Origin: Patulibacter sp052039575 | Lineage (GTDB): Bacteria; Actinomycetota; Thermoleophilia; Solirubrobacterales; Solirubrobacteraceae | NCBI GenBank assembly: GCA_052039575.1 | Contig: JBQGEK010000131.1 | Span: forward strand, 1 to 7,959 | DNA: 7,959 nt | Direction of reading: 5' to 3' | Shown here: positions 1 through 6,160 of the stretch, piece by piece | How the letters are laid out: each line of letters opens with the position of its first letter | Position numbering within the stretch: the stretch's first letter is position 1 | Position numbers and translations under genes: made by a program | The notes under the pieces: model-generated | Seen by the model: only the letters and a program-made list of their open reading frames with translations | Databases searched by the model: none | Told to the model about the DNA's origin: nothing

Positions 1-365
1 AACAGCGGGAACGACTCGGTGAACGAGCCGCGACCGGCGAGGATCTCGGCGCGTCCGTGGGAGATCAGGTCGAGCGTCGCGTACTGCTGGACGACGCGCA
101 CGGGATCCTCGGAGCTGTGCACGGTGACCGCACTCGACAGCCGGATCTTCTCGGTTCGCGCGGCGGCCGCGGCGAGCGCAACCGGCGGGGCCGACACGGC
201 GTAGTCCGGACGGTGGTGCTCGCCGAGCGCGAAGACGTCGAGTCCGACCTGCTCGGCCAGCTCGACCTCCTCCAGCAGGTTGGCGAACCGTTGTTCGGGC
301 GTGATCAGCTGCCCGCTCTTCGGGTCACGTCCGAGGTCGGCGAAGGTGGCGAGTCCGAGTTCCAT
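1..365 (-). CDS. LLM-class (luciferase-like) flavin-dependent oxidoreductase, N-terminal part
   Basis: Partial gene; the window ends after 121 codons plus two bases, so the C-terminal two thirds is missing. The translation begins MELGLATFADLG and keeps the first strands of the bacterial-luciferase TIM barrel. The visible signatures are LGEHHRPDYAVSAPP (about residues 47-61), the RTEKIRLSSAVTVHSS strand (70-85), DPVRVVQQYATLDLIS (87-102) and GRAEILAGRGSFTESFPL (104-121). These are typical of F420- or FMN-dependent monooxygenase-like proteins; cofactor and substrate cannot be told from this part. The ATG at 363-365 is chosen because the family begins with this M-x-LGL-x-TF pattern; no Shine-Dalgarno sequence precedes it. 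It lies 78 bp below aroE on the same strand but is separated from it by an operator-like palindrome, so it is probably its own transcription unit. The family call is firm; the specific role is unknown. Confidence 0.9.
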   Translation of the reverse strand, partial: MELGLATFADLGRDPKSGQLITPEQRFANLLEEVELAEQVGLDVFALGEHHRPDYAVSAPPVALAAAAARTEKIRLSSAVTVHSSEDPVRVVQQYATLDLISHGRAEILAGRGSFTESFPL

Positions 366-394
366 GTCGAGACAGCATGACACAGAACGCCGAG

Positions 395-416
395 TAATCG
401 GACCGCGGTCCGTTTA
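395..416. promoter_or_regulatory. 22-bp palindrome, probable repressor operator of the flavin oxidoreductase
   Basis: The 14-bp core CGGACCGCGGTCCG (399-412) is a perfect palindrome. After one mismatched pair (398/413) the symmetry continues as TAA on the left and TTA on the right, so 10 of 11 base pairs match. There is no unpaired loop and no T-tract, which argues against a terminator. Size and CGGACCG/CGGTCCG half-sites resemble operators of TetR-family repressors (family knowledge). Its near edge is 29 bp upstream of the oxidoreductase start, where a repressor would block transcription. No regulator gene is visible in the window, and no clear -10/-35 pair could be placed. Confidence 0.6.
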
Positions 417-443
417 GGCGTTGGGTCGAGCAGTCGCCCGCGA

Positions 444-1292
444 CTAGGCGGGATCGTCGGCGTCGGCCCGTACGGCGGCGTCCATCGCCGTCCGTGAGAC
501 GTCTCGGCCGCTCCACCGCTCCAGGCTGCGCGCGCCCTGGGCCACGAGGAACGACATCCCGTCCACCGCCGGCACTCCGGCCGCCTCGGCCGCGTTGTAG
601 AGCGGGGTACCGCCGGCCCGGTAGACCAGATCGACGACGGTGCCGAAGCCGGTCAGGTCCTGCTCGTCGACCGGCAGCAACTCGAAGGTCCGCTCGGGGT
701 CGTGCAGCCCGACGCTGGTGCAGTTGACCAGCACGTCAGCGCCCGAGACGGCGTCGGTGGCATCGACCTCGAGTTTGTCCGCCAGGTCTCGCGCACGTTC
801 CGCCGTCCGGTTCCAGACCGCCACGCGGGCGCAGCCGGCTTCGCGAAGCGCCCAGACGCAGGCCCGCGCGCTGCCCCCTGCCCCCAGCACCACCGCGGTG
901 GCGCCGGTCAGCGACCTGCCGATCACGTCGATCAGCCCGGGCGCGTCGGTGTTGTCGCCCTCGAGCGTGCCGTCGTCGAGCACCGTCAGCGTGTTCACCG
1001 CCCCGATCTCGTGGGCCGCCGGCGTGGCGACGTCGGAGGCAGCAAGCGCTGCGTGCTTGTGGGGGATCGTGACGTTCGCCCCGGCGAAGCCGGCCTCCCG
1101 CAGACCGGCGATCGCTCCCGCGATCGCGTCCGGCGGCACCGGCAGCTTCTGGTAGCTCCAGTGGTCCAACCCGAGCTCGCGCAGCGCCGCGGTGTGCATC
1201 GCCGGCGAGCGACTGTGGTGGACCGGCCAGCCGAAGACGCCGAGCTGCCACGGGCGGTCCGGCGCGATCGACGCGACCGGGGCCGCCGACAT
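444..1292 (-). CDS. aroE: Shikimate dehydrogenase (NADP+)
   Basis: Reduces 3-dehydroshikimate to shikimate with NADPH in the cytoplasmic shikimate pathway to aromatic amino acids. The 282 residues match the usual length. The substrate-binding domain shows SRSP (27-30), NVTIPHK with the catalytic Lys79, GAVNT with Asn100 and GDNTDAPG with catalytic Asp116; all three sit at a constant offset of 14 from Lys65, Asn86 and Asp102 of E. coli AroE. The Rossmann domain shows GAGGSARA (137-144) and the NRT motif (161-163) that reads the NADP 2'-phosphate, followed by NCTSVG (190-195). The ATG overlaps the mltG stop by one base (TGATG), and AAGGA lies 9 nt upstream inside mltG, so translation is probably coupled to mltG. 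Last gene of the housekeeping operon. All key residues are present. Confidence 0.97.
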   Translation of the reverse strand: MSAAPVASIAPDRPWQLGVFGWPVHHSRSPAMHTAALRELGLDHWSYQKLPVPPDAIAGAIAGLREAGFAGANVTIPHKHAALAASDVATPAAHEIGAVNTLTVLDDGTLEGDNTDAPGLIDVIGRSLTGATAVVLGAGGSARACVWALREAGCARVAVWNRTAERARDLADKLEVDATDAVSGADVLVNCTSVGLHDPERTFELLPVDEQDLTGFGTVVDLVYRAGGTPLYNAAEAAGVPAVDGMSFLVAQGARSLERWSGRDVSRTAMDAAVRADADDPA

Positions 1293-2923
1293 CAGTCGTC
1301 GTCCTTGCAGACCGACGGATCCCCGCCCATCCGGTCACGTGCCGCGTTGTACGCCTGGACGTCGCGCTGGAACTGCGCGTCGCTGCTGGAGAACGCGTGC
1401 GCGCCGTTGCCACACGGCTTGACCACGTAGTACAGGTAGGAGTCCTGGGTCGGGTTGGCGGCGGCCTTGATCGACGCCAGGCCAGGGTTGCCGATCGGCG
1501 ACGGCGGCAGGCCCGTGCGGGTCCGCGTGTTGAACGGGCCGTCGCGCTCGAGCTCGCTGACCCGCAGCGGACGGTCCCAGTTGCGCTCGGCGTAGCGGAT
1601 CGTCGCGTCGATCCCGAGCGTCATGCCCTGGTCGAGGCGGTTGTAGATCACGGCGGCGGCCTTGCGCCGCTCGGCCGGAACGTTGATCTCACGCTCGATC
1701 ATCGACGCGATGATCAGCACCTCGTAGGTCGAGAGATCGGCCCGCTTCGCCCGGCGCATGTCGACCGAATCGATCTGTCGCTCGAACGCCTCGACCTGCT
1801 TGGCGACGAGCGCGTTGGCCGTGGCTCCACCGCGGGGGAGCTCGTAGGTCGCCGGGAAGAGGAAGCCCTCCAACCCGGTCTGCTTCGCCGGCTGGCCGTA
1901 CTTCTTCGGATCGAAGCCGCTGCTGCGGCGACTCGCCCGCATGTAATCGCCGCGGACGTCGGTCTGCCGCAGGTGCGTCGCGACCTCGCGGCGCGAGAGG
2001 CCCTCGGGAACCCCGACGTTGATCACCGGGTCGGGCAGCGGTTCCTCGCGCAGCGCATCGAGTGCGGCGGCGTAGGTCATGTTCTCACGCAGCTCGAGCG
2101 TGCCCGCCCGCAGGTCGCTGCCGCCGCCGGACATCCGCGCGCGCAGCGAGAAGACCAGCGCGTTGTCGACCACGCCCTTCTCGGCCAGCACCTCGCCGAT
2201 CTGCGATACCGAGGATCCGGGCGCGATCGTCACGTTGACCGTCTCGCCGGGGTCGCCCTTGAACGGCTGGAAGATCACGATTGCCGCCACAGTCGCCAGG
2301 ACGATCGGCAGCAGCACCAGGATCGCGGCGACCCGCGACCAGCCGCGACGGGCGGGCGCCTTGCGCGGGGCCACCTGGATCGGCGGGATCGCCGACGCCG
2401 ACGGGCGCAGCGGAGCAAGCGGCTCGTCGTCGGCATCGTCGGTGAAGCGGACCGCGTCGTGCTCGTCGGTGAAGCCGGCGAACGGTTCGGGTTCGCGACG
2501 CGGCGGCGCGTCGGGTGCAGGCGGGATCGGCGGTTCGGGAGTGGTCGCCAGCGGCGGCTCGGTCGGTCGCTGCGGCATCAACGCATCCGACACGTCGATC
2601 GACGTGTCCGACTGCTCGGACGTGGACCACCACGGCGCTCCCCCGCTCGGTGCGGCAGGCGGCACCGTCCGCGGCTCGTCGGCGAACGGCGTGGTCGGCG
2701 CCTCATCCGCGAACAGGCTGGGCGGTGTGGCCTCGCCGAACGACGGGGTCGTCGCCTCGTCGGTGGCGGAGATCGCGTCGAACTCGGACGTTCCGACCTC
2801 GTCGAGGCTGCGCGGAACCGGGCGACCCTCGCGCTGGGCACGCCGCTGCTCGCGCTCCAGGCGAGCGCGACGACGCTCGTCCTCGGACCGCGGCCCGTTG
2901 TCCTTCCGACCGCGCGGACTCAC
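1292..2923 (-). CDS. mltG: Endolytic murein transglycosylase MltG (YceG-like)
   Basis: Membrane-anchored lytic transglycosylase that cuts nascent glycan strands and so ends peptidoglycan polymerisation. With the GTG start it is 543 residues. A long cytoplasmic tail (about 1-197) begins basic and Arg/Glu-rich, possibly coiled coil, and then turns Pro/Asp/Glu/Thr-rich. One membrane span follows at about 198-218 (AAILVLLPIVLATVAAIVIF), then the outside part with a LysM-like segment and the YceG domain. Family motifs are LEGFLFPATY (351-360), ASMIEREI with the expected catalytic Glu410, YNRLDQGMTLGID (427-439) and TGLPPSPIGNPG (470-481). It is much longer than E. coli MltG because of the tail. 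Start choice: GTG at 2923 has GAGGT at good spacing; an in-frame TTG at 2956 would add 11 residues but has no ribosome site. It lies between ruvX and aroE, overlapping the latter by one base. Confidence 0.95.
   Translation of the reverse strand: MSPRGRKDNGPRSEDERRRARLEREQRRAQREGRPVPRSLDEVGTSEFDAISATDEATTPSFGEATPPSLFADEAPTTPFADEPRTVPPAAPSGGAPWWSTSEQSDTSIDVSDALMPQRPTEPPLATTPEPPIPPAPDAPPRREPEPFAGFTDEHDAVRFTDDADDEPLAPLRPSASAIPPIQVAPRKAPARRGWSRVAAILVLLPIVLATVAAIVIFQPFKGDPGETVNVTIAPGSSVSQIGEVLAEKGVVDNALVFSLRARMSGGGSDLRAGTLELRENMTYAAALDALREEPLPDPVINVGVPEGLSRREVATHLRQTDVRGDYMRASRRSSGFDPKKYGQPAKQTGLEGFLFPATYELPRGGATANALVAKQVEAFERQIDSVDMRRAKRADLSTYEVLIIASMIEREINVPAERRKAAAVIYNRLDQGMTLGIDATIRYAERNWDRPLRVSELERDGPFNTRTRTGLPPSPIGNPGLASIKAAANPTQDSYLYYVVKPCGNGAHAFSSSDAQFQRDVQAYNAARDRMGGDPSVCKDDD
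1302..1306 (-). promoter_or_regulatory. Ribosome binding site of aroE inside the end of mltG
   Basis: On the minus strand AAGGA lies 9 nt before the aroE ATG, within the last codons of mltG. With the TGATG stop/start overlap it allows both reinitiation and direct ribosome entry, and it supports this ATG as the true start. Confidence 0.6.
2420..2473 (-). repeat. Second pair of F-T-D-[DE] repeats in the MltG tail
   Basis: FTDEHDAVR is followed directly by FTDDADDEP, with Phe at 151 and 160, the same 9-residue spacing as the upstream triplet. The pair lies about 40 residues before the membrane span. Function unknown; a short docking motif is one possibility. Confidence 0.5.
2660..2740 (-). repeat. 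Three tandem 9-residue repeats in the MltG cytoplasmic tail
   Basis: Within mltG the tail reads FGEATPPSL, FADEAPTTP, FADEPRTVP, with Phe exactly every 9 residues (positions 62, 71, 80 counted from the GTG start). The units share F-[GA]-[DE]-[EA] followed by a Pro/Thr stretch. The DNA copies have diverged at third positions, so the pattern appears to be kept at protein level. A related pair lies further on at 2420-2473. Confidence 0.6.
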
Positions 2924-2929
2924 CGCGCG

Positions 2930-2934
2930 ACCTC
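2930..2934 (-). promoter_or_regulatory. Shine-Dalgarno site that decides the mltG start
   Basis: GAGGT on the minus strand lies 6 nt before the GTG at 2921-2923. The earlier in-frame TTG (2954-2956) has nothing comparable and directly follows an in-frame TAG one codon further up, so the GTG is preferred. Confidence 0.55.
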
Positions 2935-3009
2935 GTGCCGCGTCCCCATCCCGCAAACGCTAGACGAGTGGACCCGAGTGTGCACCGCCACCGGTACCCA
3001 GCGGCACGA

Positions 3010-3399
3010 CTAGCGCTGCCGCAACCACTCATCCAGCAGTACCGCTGCGGCGCGCGAGTCCTCGTCGCTGTCGTCGCCGCCGCTCTGCTGGGCCAGCTTC
3101 GTGGTGAACCGCTCGTCGTAGAGCTCGACCGGCACGTCCGGACCAAGGGCATCGGCGAGCGTCGTCGCGAACTCCCGGGCCTCGCGGGTCTGGTCGGTGT
3201 CGTGACCGCGCAGGCTCAGCGGCAGGCCGACGAGCACCCGCTCGGCCCCGCACTCCGCGATCAACCGCAGCAGCTCGCGACGCCCTTTGCGCGACCCCGC
3301 GCGCAGGACCGCGGGATGCGGCGTGGCGATCGTGCCGGTCGGGTCGCTGATCGCGACCCCGGTCCGCGCCGATCCGTAGTCGAGGGCGATTACGCGCAC
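3010..3399 (-). CDS. ruvX: Putative pre-16S rRNA nuclease RuvX/YqgF
   Basis: RNase H-fold nuclease family linked in E. coli to 5' maturation of 16S rRNA; the historic name is putative Holliday junction resolvase. The 129 residues show the N-terminal DYGSARTG with catalytic Asp7, VLVGLPLSLRG (55-65), YDERFTT (94-100) with acidic Glu96, and EDSRAAAVLLDEWL (113-126) with the last catalytic Asp114. The link between DERFTT and the last acidic motif is about 13 residues, roughly 8 shorter than in many homologues, which explains the short protein. The GTG at 3397-3399 is chosen because the family begins directly at this strand and because it lies only 7 bp after the alaS stop. A longer frame to 3525 would overlap alaS with an Arg/Ser-rich stretch unlike the family. 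Only a weak ribosome site is seen, suggesting coupling to alaS. Confidence 0.92.
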   Translation of the reverse strand: MRVIALDYGSARTGVAISDPTGTIATPHPAVLRAGSRKGRRELLRLIAECGAERVLVGLPLSLRGHDTDQTREAREFATTLADALGPDVPVELYDERFTTKLAQQSGGDDSDEDSRAAAVLLDEWLRQR

Positions 3400-3406
3400 G
3401 CTGCGC

Positions 3407-6046
3407 TCACAGCCCCGTGATCGCCACCGTGATCGCGTTCTCGGCGACGTTGAGCGCGTCGTCGGTCTTCTCCGGATCGCGACCGCCGGCCTGGGCCATC
3501 GTCGGCTTCCCGCCGCCGCCCCCACCGACCGCCGCGGCCGCCGCCTTGACGACGTCGCCGGCCTTGACCCCGCGCTCGACGATCTCCGGGGAGACCGCCA
3601 CGATCAGCCCGACCTTGCCGTCGGCCGGGGCCGCCAGCACGACCACACCCGGCCCGTCGAGCTTGCCCTTGACCCGGTCGGCGATCGCGGCCAGGTCCTT
3701 CGCGCCGATGCCGTCCGCCAGCCGCGCCACCACCACCGGGACGTCACCGATCGTCTTCGCGCCCGCGGCGATCGCCGCTTCGTCGACGGCCGGGCCGGTG
3801 CCCTTGCTCGCCGCCGCCTTGACCTGGTCGCGCAGCTGAACGATCTTGTCCGGCACCTGGTCGACGGCGACCTTGCCGGCGGCCGCGGCCGCCTCCAGGG
3901 TGCGGCCGTAGCTCAGCAGCTGCTCGATCGCGACCGGACCGGTGACCGCCTCGATCCGCCGGACGTTGGCCGAGCTCGAGCCCTCGCTGACGATCCGGAA
4001 GACGCCGATCTCGGCGGTCGAACGGACGTGGGTGCCGCCGCACAGCTCGCGGCTGAAGTTGCCGTCGCCGATCTCGACCATCCGCACGATGTCGCCGTAC
4101 TTCTCGCCGAACAGCGCCTGCGCGCCAAGCGCCTTGGCCTCGGCGATCGGCATGCTCAACGCCCGCACCCGCTGGTTGGCGAGGATCTGACCGTTGACCC
4201 GATCCTCGACCCAGCGGACGTCCTCGGGGTCGAGCTTCGACGGGTGGCTGAAGTCGAACCGCAGCTTGTCCGGCCGCACCGCCGAGCCGGCCTGGCGCAC
4301 GTGGTCTCCGAGCCGCTCGCGTAGCGCGGCGTGCAGCAGGTGCGTCGCGGTGTGGTTGCACTCGGTGGCGTGGCGCGCGGACGCGTCGACCGCGGCCATC
4401 ACGCGCTGACCCGGCGTGAGCGTCGCGGCGTCGCCCTCGACGACGATCGCCTGGTCGTCCCCGGCACGGATCACCGACGCGACGGCCAGCGCGCCGTCGC
4501 CGTTCTCGAGCGTGATCGTTCCGGCGTCGGAGACCTGGCCGCCGCCCTCGGCGTAGAACGGCGACTCTGCGAGCTTGACCACGGTCCGGCCGTCGCGCTC
4601 GAGCACGCCGGCGATCGTGGTCTGCTGCTGAAGCGTCGCGTAGCCCGTGAACTGGGTCTGCTCCGCTGCCACCTCGGCGGCGATCGACCCGGCCGCCGCG
4701 CCCCCGTGGTCGCCGAGCCGGGAGGCCGCGCGGGAGCGCTCACGCTGCTGGGCCATCTTCGCGTCGAACTCGTCCTGGCCGTTCCAGGCGATCCCGCGCT
4801 CGGCGGCGATCTCGACCGTCAGCTCGACCGGGAACCCGAAGGTGTCGTGCAGCTCGAACGCATCCGAGCCGGTCAGCTCCCCGCCCGCAAGGATCTGGTC
4901 CAGTCGGACCGATCCCTGCTGCAGGGTACGGCCGAAGCCCTCCTCCTCGGCACGGATCCAGGTGAGGATCTCGTCGCGGCGGGTCCGCAGGTCGGGATAG
5001 GCGTCGCCCATCGTCTCGAGCACCACGTCGAGGTACTTCGGCAGCACCTCGCCCTCGATCCCGATCCGCCGCGCCTGGAGGATCGCGCGGCGCATCACGC
5101 GGCGCAGTACGTAGCCGCGGCCCTCGTTCGACGGCACCACGCCGTCGGCGGTCAGGAAGGTCGTACCCCGCGAGTGGTCCGCGAGGATCCGCAGGGCCCG
5201 GTCGACGTCGGCGTCGCCGGACTCGTAGGTCTTGCCGGAGAGCTGCTCGCCGAGCGCGATCAGCGGCGCGAACTGGTCGGTCTCGAAGATCGTCTGCTTG
5301 TCCTGCAGCAGCATCGCCATCCGGTTGAGCCCCATGCCGGTGTCGATGTTCTGCTTCGGCAGCGGGGTCAGGGTGCCCGACTCGTCGCGGTTGTACTGCA
5401 TCATCACGACGTTCCAGAACTCGAGGAACCGGTCGTCGGAGTCGGGATCGCCCGGCTTGTCGCCCGCCCCGTACTCGGGGCCGCGGTCCAGGTACAGCTC
5501 GGTGCACGGGCCGCACGGACCGACCGGACCGGCCGACCAGAAGTTGTCCTCGGTGCCGAGCAGCACGATCCGGTCGCGCGAGACGCCGTGGGAGACCCAG
5601 TGGTCGATCGTCTCCTCGTCGGGACCGAGGCCGAGCGCGTCGTCGCCGCCGAAGACGGTGACCCAGACCTTGTCCGGATCGAAGTGGAAGCCGTTGAGCG
5701 TCAGATCCCAGGCGAACCCGGTCGCTTCCCGCTTGAAGTAGTCGCCGAACGAGAAGTTGCCGAGCATCTCGAAGAAGGTCAGGTGACGCGCGGTCACGCC
5801 GACGTTCTCCAGGTCCTCGGTGCGGAAGCACTTCTGGCTGTCGGTGACCGTCGGCGCCGGCGGCTGCTCGGTGCCGAGGAAGTACGGCTTGAGCGGATGC
5901 ATGCCCGCCACCGTGAACAGCGCCGACGGGTCGTTCGCCGCCGGGACGAGCGACGCCGACGCGAGCCGCCGGTGTCCGTTGGCCTCGAAGAACCGCAGGA
6001 ACGTCTCGCGGATCTCGTCGCTGGTGGTGGGACGTTCGGCGCTCAC
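3407..6046 (-). CDS. alaS: Alanine--tRNA ligase
   Basis: Charges tRNA-Ala with alanine and hydrolyses mischarged Ser/Gly-tRNA-Ala. The 879 residues are full length. The class II catalytic core spans about 1-420: TARHLTFFEMLGNFSFGDYFK (reduced here to its core, about 85-105), FWSAGPVGPCGPCTELY (169-185) and motif 3 GRGYVLRR (309-316). The editing domain carries zinc ligands in HTATH (His565, His569) and CGGTH (Cys669, His673). The C-terminal C-Ala domain ends with a six-Gly run and KPTMAQAGGRDP. Two core positions differ from the common pattern: TVAGM instead of TNAGM (45-49) and GLNR instead of GLER (239-242); these look like clade traits. The start is GTG; no good Shine-Dalgarno is seen, but CAGAAT at 6054-6059 lies exactly 7 nt upstream, as for a leaderless message. 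Next is ruvX, 7 bp downstream. The upstream gap holds folded elements. Confidence 0.98.
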   Translation of the reverse strand: MSAERPTTSDEIRETFLRFFEANGHRRLASASLVPAANDPSALFTVAGMHPLKPYFLGTEQPPAPTVTDSQKCFRTEDLENVGVTARHLTFFEMLGNFSFGDYFKREATGFAWDLTLNGFHFDPDKVWVTVFGGDDALGLGPDEETIDHWVSHGVSRDRIVLLGTEDNFWSAGPVGPCGPCTELYLDRGPEYGAGDKPGDPDSDDRFLEFWNVVMMQYNRDESGTLTPLPKQNIDTGMGLNRMAMLLQDKQTIFETDQFAPLIALGEQLSGKTYESGDADVDRALRILADHSRGTTFLTADGVVPSNEGRGYVLRRVMRRAILQARRIGIEGEVLPKYLDVVLETMGDAYPDLRTRRDEILTWIRAEEEGFGRTLQQGSVRLDQILAGGELTGSDAFELHDTFGFPVELTVEIAAERGIAWNGQDEFDAKMAQQRERSRAASRLGDHGGAAAGSIAAEVAAEQTQFTGYATLQQQTTIAGVLERDGRTVVKLAESPFYAEGGGQVSDAGTITLENGDGALAVASVIRAGDDQAIVVEGDAATLTPGQRVMAAVDASARHATECNHTATHLLHAALRERLGDHVRQAGSAVRPDKLRFDFSHPSKLDPEDVRWVEDRVNGQILANQRVRALSMPIAEAKALGAQALFGEKYGDIVRMVEIGDGNFSRELCGGTHVRSTAEIGVFRIVSEGSSSANVRRIEAVTGPVAIEQLLSYGRTLEAAAAAGKVAVDQVPDKIVQLRDQVKAAASKGTGPAVDEAAIAAGAKTIGDVPVVVARLADGIGAKDLAAIADRVKGKLDGPGVVVLAAPADGKVGLIVAVSPEIVERGVKAGDVVKAAAAAVGGGGGGKPTMAQAGGRDPEKTDDALNVAENAITVAITGL

Positions 6047-6069
6047 TCGGTCGATTCTGCCGCAAATCG

Positions 6070-6115
6070 GGCCGACGGAACCGGCTCACCCGCCGACCGA
6101 GACCTTCCGTCGGCC
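6070..6115 (-). promoter_or_regulatory. 11-bp inverted repeat (hairpin) upstream of alaS
   Basis: GGCCGACGGAA (6070-6080) and its exact reverse complement TTCCGTCGGCC (6105-6115) flank a 24-nt loop that itself contains a CGGC/GCCG pair. It lies 23 bp from the alaS GTG and 46 bp after the AI-2E stop. No T-tract follows on the minus strand, so a standard intrinsic terminator is unlikely; a U-less terminator, attenuator or protein-binding site are alternatives. Confidence 0.55.
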
Positions 6116-6141
6116 GCCGTCCGTACCCCACGGTCGCCGGC
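6116..6141 (-). promoter_or_regulatory. Second, imperfect hairpin abutting the alaS-leader inverted repeat
   Basis: On the minus strand an outer GCCG/CGGC pair encloses an inner CCGT/ACGG pair with a GGGGT loop and a small asymmetric bulge. It starts 19 bp after the AI-2E stop and touches the 11-bp inverted repeat. Weak by itself, but together they fill 72 of the 114 bp between the two genes. Confidence 0.35.
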
Positions 6142-6160
6142 AGACCCGATGGTGGTCCGC

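Noticed and set aside
395..416. Intrinsic terminator after aroE
   Set aside because: The palindrome has no natural loop and no T-run on either side, so a protein-binding operator fits better.
2924..2956. TTG start for mltG adding 11 residues
   Set aside because: No ribosome site precedes it, while the in-frame GTG at 2923 has GAGGT at good spacing.
1397..3013. Plus-strand open frame of 538 codons opposite mltG
   Set aside because: Arg-rich antisense shadow of a well supported gene; no ribosome site or domain.
3400..3525. Longer ruvX frame beginning inside alaS
   Set aside because: The extra N-terminal 42 residues are Arg/Ser/Pro-rich and unlike the family, which begins at the strand carrying DYG.
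6047..6160. T-box riboswitch before alaS
   Set aside because: The gap is only 114 bp and lacks the conserved T-box sequence and a terminator with a U-tract.
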